A stretch of 64,000 nucleotides of DNA. It comes from Fimenecus sp045595185 (lineage in GTDB: Bacteria > Bacillota > Clostridia > Oscillospirales > Acutalibacteraceae). Position 1 is the first letter of the stretch. The number at the start of each line of letters is the position of its first letter. The stretch covers positions 62,001-126,000 of the forward strand of contig JAZNZX010000067.1 of NCBI GenBank assembly GCA_045595185.1, given 5' to 3'. The notes under the pieces were generated by a model. That model worked only from the letters and a program-made list of their open reading frames with translations. It was not told the DNA's origin and did no database searches. The translations under genes were made by a program, and so were the position numbers. Shown one piece after another: positions 17,506-26,307 of the stretch.

Positions 17506-18456
17506 ATGAAAATAAGTATTGATACTAAAAAAGGTAAAGAAACTTTATCAAAAGTTTTGCAGAAAACATCTGACGTAGGTAAAAAGGCTGTTACTGATAT
17601 TCAACAAGGTGCAAAAGATTTGTCAGAAAAAGCAAAGAATGATAGTTATGCACGCAGATTAAAAAAATACAACCCATTATTTCCTGAAAAGTATCAAAGT
17701 GAATCATTTAATATTCCAAATATGATTATGATTCGTGACGATGCTGAAAGACGAGGAATTGATGTTTGTGATGGTGCAATTGGTTGGATTGATAACGCAA
17801 ATGGTATGGAGGTTATGTGCCTTTATGATGAAGCCATTGATTTTAGTGGCATTAATTTTGTTCCTGTTGCATCTTGCGATGCTTTCTATTATATTGATAA
17901 CTATGACCGTAATCGTTTTATTAGAACAGACTGCATTTTTAGTAAAGCACATGAAGAACGCTTGTCTGAACTGCAAAATATTGCAAATCTTCTTGGTGCT
18001 AAAAGATGTTCGATTGAGATAAATGAAATGGTTGTAGAGAGCAAAAAAGAACATAAAAATGCATCTATAACACAATCTGTTTCGATTAAAGGTGTTAATG
18101 TTAAAGCAAACGAAGGTCGAGAAGAAATTAATGTGAACGAGAGTGTAAATCAACGAAACGGTAAAATTGTTGCTGAATTTGATGGGAATGATAAACCTGA
18201 AATACCAACATTAAAATGGTTTGCACATGATGACAATATAAAAAGATTAATCGAAATGAGATGTAATGGTAATAATGCGATTAAGTCCCAAACACTCGAA
18301 TTATCAGGTTCAACATCTGCAACTATGTCACAAAAGGCAGCGTATAATATAGATGTTGCTATGTCAAAGTTGGCAGGTATTAAGGGTAAGAGTGAAATGG
18401 AAGCAAAGGCAACAAAAGAACATCATAGTAAGTTGATTTTTACAGTAGAATTCTAA
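17506..18456 (+). CDS. Unrecognised 316-residue protein between mutS and mutL
   Basis: No family recognised. The N-terminal ~60 residues are amphipathic and helical (Lys/Ser/Ala-rich, no signal peptide). About 65-185 looks like a compact alpha/beta domain (NMIMIRDDAERRGIDVCDG, FVPVASCDAFYYIDNYDRNRF, LGAKRCSIEI). From about 190 the sequence becomes Ser/Thr/Asn/Lys-rich with alternating polar/hydrophobic residues, suggesting long beta-strands (SITQSVSIKGVNVKAN; SQTLELSGSTSATMSQ). The ATG at 17506 follows GAAAGGGG. It is flanked by repeats on both sides, consistent with acquired cargo. A beta-hairpin or pore-type fold is only a guess. Confidence 0.7.
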   Translation: MKISIDTKKGKETLSKVLQKTSDVGKKAVTDIQQGAKDLSEKAKNDSYARRLKKYNPLFPEKYQSESFNIPNMIMIRDDAERRGIDVCDGAIGWIDNANGMEVMCLYDEAIDFSGINFVPVASCDAFYYIDNYDRNRFIRTDCIFSKAHEERLSELQNIANLLGAKRCSIEINEMVVESKKEHKNASITQSVSIKGVNVKANEGREEINVNESVNQRNGKIVAEFDGNDKPEIPTLKWFAHDDNIKRLIEMRCNGNNAIKSQTLELSGSTSATMSQKAAYNIDVAMSKLAGIKGKSEMEAKATKEHHSKLIFTVEF

Positions 18457-18464
18457 TAATCATA

Positions 18465-18526
18465 CGGGCGATTCTTGAATCGCCCCTACAAAATAATTCT
18501 GCATTTTGCATTTTGCATTATGCATT
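18465..18526. repeat. Hairpin repeat plus GCATTTT tandem
   Basis: 18465-18489 is a reverse-orientation copy of the GTAGGGG-family hairpin (GGGCGATTC/GAATCGCCC arms). 18501-18526 is a short tandem of GCATTTT/GCATTAT units. Both lie just upstream of mutL. Confidence 0.65.
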
Positions 18527-18547
18527 CAAAAAAGGTGGTGCTGACCA

Positions 18548-20392
18548 ATGGCAAAAATAAATAAACTCCCAAAACATATGGCTGATTTAATCGCAGCAGG
18601 TGAGGTGGTTGAAAGACCTGCGTCTGTTGTAAAGGAACTTATGGAAAATGCCGTTGATGCCGGTGCTACTTCCATAACAGTCGAAATTCAGCACGGTGGA
18701 ATTTCATATATCCGTGTTACCGATGACGGTTGCGGTATTGACCGTGAAGATGTAAAAACTGCATTTGTAAGTCACGCTACAAGTAAGATTAAAACTGCCG
18801 AAGACCTTAACACAATATTGACTTTAGGCTTCCGTGGTGAGGCTTTACCGTCAATCGCTGCAGTTTCAAAGGTCAATATGATTACAAAAACTGCCGATGA
18901 AGAAATGGGTACAACTCTTTCAATCGAAGGCGGAATTATAACCGATTTCTCTGATGCAGGCTGTGCAGTAGGTACAACTATGATTGTCCGTGAATTGTTT
19001 TTTAATACTCCTGCACGAATGAAATTCCTTAAAAAGGATGTTAGCGAAGGCAATTTCGTAGCCGCTGCAGTTGAAAAACTCGCACTTTCTCATCCTGAAA
19101 TCAGTATCCGTTTTATCCGTGACGGTAAACAGGTATTCACAACTAACGGTGACGGAAATTTACAGAATGTATGCTTCTCTGCATTCGGAAAAGATTTCGC
19201 AAACGGTCTTTTAAATGTTGATTCTGCTGTGGGTAATGTGTCTGTTTCAGGTCTCGTTACACCACCGTTTAATTGTCGTGGCTCACGCGGTATGCAGTAT
19301 TTCTTTGTGAATGGCAGAAGTGTTAAGAACACAACAATTATGGCGGCCTTTGAAAGTGCATATAAAAACAGCGTAATGGTAGGTAAATTCCCCGGTGGTG
19401 TACTGTTTATCACTTTACCGCCTGAGCTTGTTGATGTGAATGTGCATCCGTCAAAAATTGAAGTCCGTTTTTCTGATGAACGAGCAATTTTTGACGCAGT
19501 TTATCACTCTGTAAAATCTGCACTCAACGAAAGCACAGCATTAAAACAAGCTGTTTTACCTGAAAAGAAACCAACCTTTAATGACTTCATTGCAAAGCCA
19601 CAACAAGATTTTAAACAGACAACTGTACAGGAAAATATAGCATTTACAGAAAAGGTTTTAAAGCCACTTTCTGACATACCGTTTGTGGTTAATGATGTAA
19701 AAACTGAATATTCAGCAGATGTTGACGATGACCCGTTCAATATTGAATTCCCGATTGCAAAGCCTGTTGAAAAGCCTGTTGCAGAGCCGATTCAGGCACC
19801 AAAAACAGAAGAAATCAAAACGGAAGCAACAATTCGTCTTATAGGCGAAGCATATAAAACATATATACTTGTTGAAGTTGATGGAACTCTTTGTGTAATC
19901 GACAAACACGCAGCACATGAGCGAATTCTTTTCAACAAACTGAAAAAAGAATCACAGAATAGTGGCAGTCAGATGCTTTTAGCACCTGTGACCGTGTCAC
20001 TTGGTAAAGAAGAATATTCAGCAGTAACCGAAAATCTTGATATGATTTCAAAAGCAGGCTTTGAAATCGAAGATTTCGGTAACGGTACTGTAATTGTCCG
20101 TAGTTGCCCGATGGATTTGGAAGATTGCGAAATTGTGCCGCTCATCGGTGAAATCGCAGAATACATAATTAAAAACAGACGCGACATTACAAACGAGCAT
20201 CTTGATTGGATTTATCATAATGTTGCTTGTCGTAGTGCTATAAAAGCAGGGGACGACAGTTCGGATATGGAACTTTTAGCCCTTGCGAAACAAGTTGTTG
20301 AAGACAATGAAGTTCGTTTCTGTCCTCACGGAAGACCTGTAATGATTGAACTTTCAAAATATGAATTAGAAAAACAGTTTGGTAGAGTGTAA
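18548..20392 (+). CDS. mutL: DNA mismatch repair protein MutL
   Basis: MutL links MutS to downstream repair. The 614-residue protein has the GHKL ATPase N-terminus (IAAGEVVERPASVVKEL, ENAVDAGAT, DDGCGI, GFRGEAL). After a variable acidic/proline linker (about 345-425), a C-terminal domain has DKHAAHERI and CPHGRP. These match the endonuclease-type MutL motifs (DQHAxxE and CxHGRP), so it is probably a nicking MutL as in non-methyl-directed repair. GGTGGTG precedes the ATG. miaA follows after 2 bp. Confidence 0.97.
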   Translation: MAKINKLPKHMADLIAAGEVVERPASVVKELMENAVDAGATSITVEIQHGGISYIRVTDDGCGIDREDVKTAFVSHATSKIKTAEDLNTILTLGFRGEALPSIAAVSKVNMITKTADEEMGTTLSIEGGIITDFSDAGCAVGTTMIVRELFFNTPARMKFLKKDVSEGNFVAAAVEKLALSHPEISIRFIRDGKQVFTTNGDGNLQNVCFSAFGKDFANGLLNVDSAVGNVSVSGLVTPPFNCRGSRGMQYFFVNGRSVKNTTIMAAFESAYKNSVMVGKFPGGVLFITLPPELVDVNVHPSKIEVRFSDERAIFDAVYHSVKSALNESTALKQAVLPEKKPTFNDFIAKPQQDFKQTTVQENIAFTEKVLKPLSDIPFVVNDVKTEYSADVDDDPFNIEFPIAKPVEKPVAEPIQAPKTEEIKTEATIRLIGEAYKTYILVEVDGTLCVIDKHAAHERILFNKLKKESQNSGSQMLLAPVTVSLGKEEYSAVTENLDMISKAGFEIEDFGNGTVIVRSCPMDLEDCEIVPLIGEIAEYIIKNRRDITNEHLDWIYHNVACRSAIKAGDDSSDMELLALAKQVVEDNEVRFCPHGRPVMIELSKYELEKQFGRV

Positions 20393-20394
20393 AA

Positions 20395-21336
20395 ATGAAA
20401 AAAATTCCGGTTATTGCAGTTGTTGGTCCTACAGCTTCAGGAAAAACATCCTTGTCAATAGAAATCGCAAAACATTTCGGTGGACAAGTTGTGTCAGCTG
20501 ACTCAATGCAGATTTATGAAAAAATGAATATCGCAACTGCAAAGCCAACTGTGGAAGAAATGCAGGGAATACCACATCATTTAATTGGATTTCAGCCTAT
20601 TGATAAAAAGTTCAGCGTTGCAGAATATGTAAGCCTTGCTAATGAATGTATCAATAAGATTTATAATGCAGGTGACTTGCCTGTTATTGCAGGTGGTACA
20701 GGGCTTTATGTTGATTCTCTTTTACAGAACATTCAGTTCTCAAAGGAAGAAAACAACGAAGAAATTCGTAAGGAGTTAACTGACCTTTTCGACGAAAAAG
20801 GTGCAGAATATATGCTCGAAAAACTTCGTGAAATTGACCCCGAAACTGCCCAAAGACTTCATTTGAAAGACAAAAGTCGAATTATTCGTGCTCTTGAAAT
20901 TTATCAGCTTACAGGCAAAACAATGACAGAACAAAAAGTGATTTCTCGCGAAGAAGAAACACCTTATGATGTAATGTGTATCGGCATAAATTATCGTGAC
21001 AGAAATGTACTCTATGACCGTATAAATTTGCGAGTTGATATAATGCTTAAAAACGGACTTTTAGAAGAAGCAAAAGATTTTTATGACACTTCTTCTGATA
21101 CAACGGCTTGTCAGGCAATCGGATATAAGGAATTAGCACCTTACTTTAAAGGTGAAAAGGAGCTTTCGGAATGTGTTGAAAAACTAAAGCAGGAAACAAG
21201 ACACTATGCCAAGCGTCAGCTTACATGGTTTCGTAAAAACGAGAATATTAACTGGATTTATCCTGATGATTATGAGAATTCACAGGATATGTACAATTCA
21301 GTTTTCAATATGGTAAATGAATTCTTAGGAGGATAG
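20395..21336 (+). CDS. miaA: tRNA dimethylallyltransferase MiaA
   Basis: MiaA adds dimethylallyl to A37 of tRNAs reading UNN codons, making the substrate of MiaB (12157). The 313-residue protein has the P-loop VVGPTASGKTS (residues ~9-19), the substrate motif SADSMQIYEKMNIATAKP, AGGTGLYVDSLL and the C-terminal ETRHYAKRQLTWFRKN signature. It is coupled to mutL (2-bp gap) and followed after 3 bp by the HlyD-like gene. Confidence 0.97.
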   Translation: MKKIPVIAVVGPTASGKTSLSIEIAKHFGGQVVSADSMQIYEKMNIATAKPTVEEMQGIPHHLIGFQPIDKKFSVAEYVSLANECINKIYNAGDLPVIAGGTGLYVDSLLQNIQFSKEENNEEIRKELTDLFDEKGAEYMLEKLREIDPETAQRLHLKDKSRIIRALEIYQLTGKTMTEQKVISREEETPYDVMCIGINYRDRNVLYDRINLRVDIMLKNGLLEEAKDFYDTSSDTTACQAIGYKELAPYFKGEKELSECVEKLKQETRHYAKRQLTWFRKNENINWIYPDDYENSQDMYNSVFNMVNEFLGG

Positions 21337-21339
21337 TTT

Positions 21340-22578
21340 ATGGATTTTAAATTTGATAAATTAAACAAAAATCAAGTTAAATATATTGTCTTTACATTAA
21401 TCGGATTTTTTATAATTTTCTACTTTATTTATCAGGTTGTACAGATGAATTCTGCTCCCTATAAAACTGAAATTGCAATGAAGCGCGATATGCAAAGAAG
21501 TATTCAGACAGAAGCCTTTGTTGTACGCGATGAAACATATATAACAACAGACAGTTCAGGCGGAACAGTTGTTTCAATTGCCGAAGACGGTAAAAGGGTT
21601 TCAAGTGGTGACGGTGTTGCTGTTGTTTTCCCGACTGCAGAAAGTGCAGCAGCATATGTCCGTATAAATGAGCTTGAAAAGGAAATTGAGTATTACAGTC
21701 AGCTTAAAAATCGTGTAGGTATCGGCACAAATGCACCTTCATCATACAGCAAACTTATCGATGATGCTTGTATTGCCTTTATTTCTGCATCAAGAGAGTC
21801 AATCGGAAGTAACTTTGATGATAAGTTAACTGATTTAAGAGATGCCATAACAGCTCGACAGTTAGCAGTTGGCGAAGAACTTTCTGTGGATGCAAAGCTT
21901 GCTGAATTGGAAGCCGAGCTTATCTCAATAAATAACAAAAGCCTTGATTATAAGACAATTTCTTCTCCGAATTCAGGATATTATATCGGTTCTGCTGACG
22001 GATATGAAAATATTGTGGATTACACAAAAGTCACTTCAATGACTTGTGAAGAAATAAATGTATTACTTAATGCAAAGAAACAGGATGTACCTGCCAATGT
22101 TATGGGTAAACTTGTTGATGAATTTGACTGGTACTTTGTCTGCACAGTTCCTTATAATGAATCAGGTGAACTGACTGTGGGCAAGACAGTAAGAGTCAAT
22201 GTGCCTAATACTGCAGTTGGTATTATCAATTGCACGGTTGTCAGCAAAGGTGACAAAGAAGACGATAGTGTTGCAGTTGTCCTTAAATGTAACCTTATGA
22301 ATCGTGATGTTGCAAACCTTCGTATTCACGATATTGAGATTATTGTCAGCGACTATGTCGGTATGAAAATCAGCAATAAGGCAATTCGCGAGCTTGACGG
22401 TGAAAAAGGCGTATATGTTCAACGCGGTAATATTATTCAATTCAGAAAAATCAACATTGTTACTTCTACTGAAGAATACTCAATCGTTGAATGTGTAACT
22501 GACTCGTCATATTTACAGCAATATGACACAATTATCACAGAAGGAGTTGACCTGTATAATGGAAAAGTCGTTTCTTGA
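21340..22578 (+). CDS. HlyD-like membrane-fusion protein of the division cluster
   Basis: A 412-residue protein with one N-terminal transmembrane helix (about residues 17-34) and an extracellular HlyD/biotinyl-lipoyl-like domain: SSGGTVVSIAEDGKRVSSGDGVAVVFP, then a helical hairpin (about 105-205), then SSPNSGYYIGSADGYENIVD and a beta-rich end. No ABC or RND partner gene is adjacent. It lies directly upstream of yggS-sepF-divIVA, an order I recognise from Clostridia, so a role in envelope or septum biology is more likely than classical export. Its end overlaps the yggS start. Confidence 0.78.
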   Translation: MDFKFDKLNKNQVKYIVFTLIGFFIIFYFIYQVVQMNSAPYKTEIAMKRDMQRSIQTEAFVVRDETYITTDSSGGTVVSIAEDGKRVSSGDGVAVVFPTAESAAAYVRINELEKEIEYYSQLKNRVGIGTNAPSSYSKLIDDACIAFISASRESIGSNFDDKLTDLRDAITARQLAVGEELSVDAKLAELEAELISINNKSLDYKTISSPNSGYYIGSADGYENIVDYTKVTSMTCEEINVLLNAKKQDVPANVMGKLVDEFDWYFVCTVPYNESGELTVGKTVRVNVPNTAVGIINCTVVSKGDKEDDSVAVVLKCNLMNRDVANLRIHDIEIIVSDYVGMKISNKAIRELDGEKGVYVQRGNIIQFRKINIVTSTEEYSIVECVTDSSYLQQYDTIITEGVDLYNGKVVS

Positions 22579-23281
22579 AAAACGCAAAGCAGATATAGAA
22601 TATAACCTTGATGTAATCAATGAGAAAATTGCCGAAAGTGCAATTAAAAGCGGTCGAAATCCAAGTGATATTCAGCTTATGGCTGTTACAAAAACCGTTG
22701 ACCCGATTTTCATAAATTACGCTCTTGATTACGGTGTTAATATGATTGGTGAAAATCGCGTTCAGGAAATGCTCCGCAAAAAGCCTGATTTACATCTCGA
22801 TAATGTACAGAAGCATCTTATCGGTCATCTTCAGACAAATAAGGCGGGACAGATTGTTGGTGAAGTCGATATGATTCAATCAGTTGATTCTTTGAAAATC
22901 GCAAAAGAAATTGCTAAACAGTCTGCCAAAAAAGGAATTATCACCGATGTTTTGCTTGAAATCAATATAGGTGATGAAGAAAGCAAAACAGGATTTTCAA
23001 AGTCGGAATTTATGGAAAATTTATACCAGATAGCTGAAATTCCGCAAATAAACGTCAAAGGCTTGATGACTATACCGCCTATATGTGAAAATAACAGTGT
23101 TCTTTGTGAATTTTTTGAAAATATCTATAATATCTATGTTGACATAAAGGCAAAAAAGTTAGATAATATAAATATGAATATTCTGTCGATGGGTATGTCG
23201 GGAGATTATGAACAAGCAATTATTTGCGGGTCAAATCTTGTAAGAATCGGTTCTTCAATTTTTGGTCCGAGAATATATTAA
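22559..23281 (+). CDS. YggS/YlmE-type PLP homeostasis protein
   Basis: Pyridoxal-phosphate-binding protein of the alanine racemase N-terminal fold (COG0325) that buffers free PLP. The 240-residue product has the PLP lysine in MAVTKTV, then NMIGENRVQE, IGHLQTNK, and SMGMSGDYEQAI with VRIGSSIFG near the end, all family signatures. The ATG at 22559 overlaps the upstream gene by 20 bp; AAGGAG is at 22541-22546. Position before sepF is as in Bacillus ylmE-sepF. Confidence 0.94.
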   Translation: MEKSFLEKRKADIEYNLDVINEKIAESAIKSGRNPSDIQLMAVTKTVDPIFINYALDYGVNMIGENRVQEMLRKKPDLHLDNVQKHLIGHLQTNKAGQIVGEVDMIQSVDSLKIAKEIAKQSAKKGIITDVLLEINIGDEESKTGFSKSEFMENLYQIAEIPQINVKGLMTIPPICENNSVLCEFFENIYNIYVDIKAKKLDNINMNILSMGMSGDYEQAIICGSNLVRIGSSIFGPRIY

Positions 23282-23297
23282 TGGGAGGATTTTTAAA

Positions 23298-23762
23298 ATG
23301 AGTTTTTTGGACAAAATCAAAAATATTGTTAACGTTGACGAGGATGGATACTATCCTGACGATGATGTAGATACAGGTTCATTTATCGGTTCTGATAATT
23401 TTGAGGACCAGGAAGAAAAAGTAGTAAGACAACAGCGTAGAGTACAGAGAAATCCTGAGGATAAGGTTGTCAATATACATACAACTGCACAGCTTCAGGT
23501 TGTTCTTGCAAAGCCTGAAAAGTTTGAAGAAGTTCGCGGTATTGCTGACAATCTTAATGAAAAGAGAACTGTTGTTTTGAATCTTGAATCAGTAAGCAAG
23601 GATGTTGCTCGTCGTCTTATCGACTTCCTTACAGGCGTTGCTTATGCAAACAACGGACAGATTAAGCGTGTTGCTAACAGCACATTTATCATTACACCTT
23701 ACAATGTTGATGTAATGGGCGACTTGCTTGATGAACTTGAAAATAACGGTATGTTTTTCTAA
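23298..23762 (+). CDS. sepF: Cell division protein SepF
   Basis: SepF binds membranes and bundles FtsZ at the septum in Gram-positives. The 154-residue product has an N-terminal amphipathic membrane-targeting helix (MSFLDKIKNIVN), an acidic linker, and the DUF552 core from about residue 68 (NIHTTAQLQVVLAKPEKFEE, KRTVVLNLE, RRLIDFLTG, NSTFIITP). GGGAGG lies 9 nt before the ATG at 23298. It sits between yggS and divIVA. Confidence 0.96.
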   Translation: MSFLDKIKNIVNVDEDGYYPDDDVDTGSFIGSDNFEDQEEKVVRQQRRVQRNPEDKVVNIHTTAQLQVVLAKPEKFEEVRGIADNLNEKRTVVLNLESVSKDVARRLIDFLTGVAYANNGQIKRVANSTFIITPYNVDVMGDLLDELENNGMFF

Positions 23763-23820
23763 GCCATAGATATTTTCTGAAGTCTTAGAATTACTGCTTG
23801 GCAGAAAGGGAAGAATAAAT

Positions 23821-24879
23821 ATGCTTACACCAGATAGAATCAAAGAAAAAACTTTCCAGACATCAGGACGCGGTTCATATCGTGCAGAAGATGTAGATAG
23901 CTTTTTCCGTGAGGTTTCTGCTTCTTATGAGCAGATGTTTAAGGAAAACACAGATTTGATTAAAAAAATCAGCGTTTTCGCAAAGAAGATTGAAGAATAT
24001 CGTGCTGATGAAGATAGCCTTAAAATGGCACTTCTTAATGCACAGAAGCTTGCTGATAAAATAGTTGCTGAGGCAAAGGAAGCTGCTGCTAACGAAGTTG
24101 CATCTGTAAAGGGTGAAACTGACCAGCTTCGTGCTGAGGCTGCATCTGACGCTGCTGCATTGGAGCTTAACGCTAAGAACGAATCTGAAGCAATGCTTTC
24201 AAGTGCAAAGAAAGAATCTGCTGAGCTTTTAGCAAATGCAAAGGCGGAAGCAGAAAAAATTGTTGAAGATGCAACAAAAGAAGCAAAAGAAGTTCTTGGA
24301 AATCTTAATCGCAAGGTTACTCACGAAAGCCTTGTTTATGAAATGATGCAGAAGGAATCAACAATCTTTAAACAGAGACTTGTTTCAATGTATAAGGAGC
24401 ACATTAACCTTATCAATAAGCTTCCTGAAATTGTTGATGAAAAACTTGATGCTGAAGCTCAGGAAGAGGAAGAACCAAAGCAGGAGGTTGCAGAAGCACC
24501 TGCTGAAACACCTGTTGAAGAACCGGTAGTAATTGAAGAAGCTCCTGTTCAGGCTGTTGAGGTTGTTGAAGATACAGCACCTGTTATCGAAGAAGAAAAG
24601 TTTGTTGTAATCGAAGAACCTGAGGCTGTGGAAGAACCTGTTGTTGAAGAGGTTGCAGCAGAAGAACCTGTTGAAACAAAGGAAAATGTTGATTCAAAGC
24701 CGATGTTCAGCTTTAATATTGACAATATTGATTTTTCCGATGACGACGAACCTGAAATTCCTGTTTCAACATTTGAAAGATTTGAAATGGCTGAAAAAAC
24801 AGAAAAGCCTGTTGTGGAAGATAATAATGATGATGATTCAGGTTCAATTTCATTCAAAAACTTTTTTAAGAAAAAATAA
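23821..24879 (+). CDS. divIVA: DivIVA-family polar/septal coiled-coil protein
   Basis: DivIVA marks negatively curved membrane at poles and septa. The 352-residue protein begins MLTPDRIKEKTFQT and RGSYRAEDVDSFF, the DivIVA lipid-binding head. A long Ala/Glu-rich coiled coil (about 30-200) follows, then a Glu/Val/Pro-rich low-complexity tail (about 215-290). It is longer than Bacillus DivIVA (164 residues) because of this acidic tail. The C-terminal end SFKNFFKKK is basic and aromatic and could touch membrane. Member of the sepF-divIVA-lspA cluster. Confidence 0.92.
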   Translation: MLTPDRIKEKTFQTSGRGSYRAEDVDSFFREVSASYEQMFKENTDLIKKISVFAKKIEEYRADEDSLKMALLNAQKLADKIVAEAKEAAANEVASVKGETDQLRAEAASDAAALELNAKNESEAMLSSAKKESAELLANAKAEAEKIVEDATKEAKEVLGNLNRKVTHESLVYEMMQKESTIFKQRLVSMYKEHINLINKLPEIVDEKLDAEAQEEEEPKQEVAEAPAETPVEEPVVIEEAPVQAVEVVEDTAPVIEEEKFVVIEEPEAVEEPVVEEVAAEEPVETKENVDSKPMFSFNIDNIDFSDDDEPEIPVSTFERFEMAEKTEKPVVEDNNDDDSGSISFKNFFKKK

Positions 24880-24897
24880 AATAGACGAGGTATTTTA

Positions 24898-25380
24898 ATG
24901 CTTCAAGTAATTACTTTAATCATAATTGCAGTTCTTGTTGCAATTGACCAAATCATTAAATTACTTGTAATTGAACATCTCGAACCGATTGGCAGCCTTA
25001 CTTTAATAGACGGCTTTATTCAGTTGAATTATGCCGAAAATACAGGGGCTGCTTTTGGTTCTTTTAGTGGGGAAACAACATTTTTATCAATTTTCACATT
25101 GGCAATAATACTTCTTGGACTTGTCTATCTTTTTGTAAAGAAACGCAAGGTGGACATGGAATATGTCTGTATTTCATTGATTATTGCAGGTGGTTTAGGA
25201 AACCTCATTGACAGAATTTTCCGTGGTTTTGTTGTTGATTATATTGAACCTCTTTTTGTTGATTTCGCAATTTTTAATTTTGCTGATATTCTTGTAACTT
25301 GTAGTTGTATTGCGCTTGTAATATGGCTTATGTATGAGATATATCGTGAAAATAAAAACGATAAAAGGGAAAAAAGATGA
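24898..25380 (+). CDS. lspA: Signal peptidase II (lipoprotein)
   Basis: Aspartic protease that removes lipoprotein signal peptides. 160 residues with four hydrophobic helices. The catalytic aspartates are in the motifs GNLIDR...VVDYIE and FNFADI, and the NTGAAFG motif (here AENTGAAFGSF) is present. Two lipoproteins in the window (30800, 55913) would be its substrates. The stop overlaps the next gene's ATG (ATGA). Confidence 0.96.
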   Translation: MLQVITLIIIAVLVAIDQIIKLLVIEHLEPIGSLTLIDGFIQLNYAENTGAAFGSFSGETTFLSIFTLAIILLGLVYLFVKKRKVDMEYVCISLIIAGGLGNLIDRIFRGFVVDYIEPLFVDFAIFNFADILVTCSCIALVIWLMYEIYRENKNDKREKR

Positions 25381-26306
25381 GTGAGATTTTAATTGAGGTC
25401 CCTCAGGAGTATGAGGGAGAAAGAATAGATAAGTTTTTATCGGTTCTCTTAGAAGATGCCTCAAGAAGTTCAATTCAAAAGCTTATTGAGAATGAAAAGG
25501 TTCTCGTTAACGGTCAACCGATAAATAAAAAATACAAAGTCAGCATTGATGATGAAATCACAATGCTTCCGGGGGAACTTAAGCCCTTGGATGCTCAGCC
25601 TGAAAATATACCGCTTGATATTGTTTATGAAGATGAGCATCTTCTTGTTGTAAATAAACCAAGAGGAATGGTTGTTCATCCTGCACCTGGAAATTACAGC
25701 GGAACACTTGTTAATGCACTTTTGTATCACTGTAAGGACTCTCTTTCAGGGATTAACGGTGTTCTTCGACCGGGAATTGTCCACAGAATTGATAAGGACA
25801 CAAGTGGTTTGCTGATTGTGGCAAAGAATGATAAAGCGCATATGGGACTTGCAGAGCAAATAAAGGAACATAGCTTTACCCGTGAATATAATGCTGTTAT
25901 TGTTGGTCATCTTAAGGATGACAAGGGGACAGTCAATGCACCAATCGGCAGAAATCCCAAGGACCGTAAAAAGATGTGTGTAACATATCAGAATTCAAAA
26001 AATGCAGTTACCCACTATTCCGTAATCAACGATTATGAGGATTATTCGCATATTTCATTAAAGCTTGAGACAGGAAGAACGCACCAGATTCGTGTTCATA
26101 TGGCTCATCTCGGTCATCCTGTGGCAGGGGATTCTGTGTATGGAAATGATAAAAAAAGTGCTTACCTTAACGGTCAGTGCTTACATGCTATAAAAATCGG
26201 ATTTATTCATCCAATAACCGATGAATATCTTGAGTTTACATCGGATTTACCTGATTATTTTAATGAGTTTTTAAGAAAACTCAAACACACCTCGGGAGGT
26301 GTTTAA
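25377..26306 (+). CDS. RluA/RluD-family 23S rRNA pseudouridine synthase
   Basis: The 309-residue product has an N-terminal S4 domain (GERIDKFLSVLLEDASRSSIQK) and the catalytic RluA motif HRIDKDTSGLLIVAKN with the conserved Asp. The signature GRTHQIRVHMAHLGHPVAGD follows. RluD-type is the best guess given the lspA-rluD pairing (ylyB in Bacillus). It overlaps lspA by 4 bp, and its last codons run through a hairpin that contains the next gene's ribosome site. Confidence 0.94.
   Translation: MSEILIEVPQEYEGERIDKFLSVLLEDASRSSIQKLIENEKVLVNGQPINKKYKVSIDDEITMLPGELKPLDAQPENIPLDIVYEDEHLLVVNKPRGMVVHPAPGNYSGTLVNALLYHCKDSLSGINGVLRPGIVHRIDKDTSGLLIVAKNDKAHMGLAEQIKEHSFTREYNAVIVGHLKDDKGTVNAPIGRNPKDRKKMCVTYQNSKNAVTHYSVINDYEDYSHISLKLETGRTHQIRVHMAHLGHPVAGDSVYGNDKKSAYLNGQCLHAIKIGFIHPITDEYLEFTSDLPDYFNEFLRKLKHTSGGV
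26287..26302 (+). promoter_or_regulatory. Hairpin holding the next gene's ribosome site
   Basis: ACACCTC (26287-26293) and GAGGTGT (26296-26302) can pair; GGGAGG inside it is the Shine-Dalgarno for the ATG at 26308. It lies within the last codons of the upstream pseudouridine synthase, so translating ribosomes would open it, a plausible coupling device. Confidence 0.5.
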
Positions 26307-26307
26307 A

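Noticed and set aside
23925..24314. Minus-strand Ser/Ala-rich frame
   Set aside because: Antisense shadow of the Ala/Glu-rich divIVA coiled coil.
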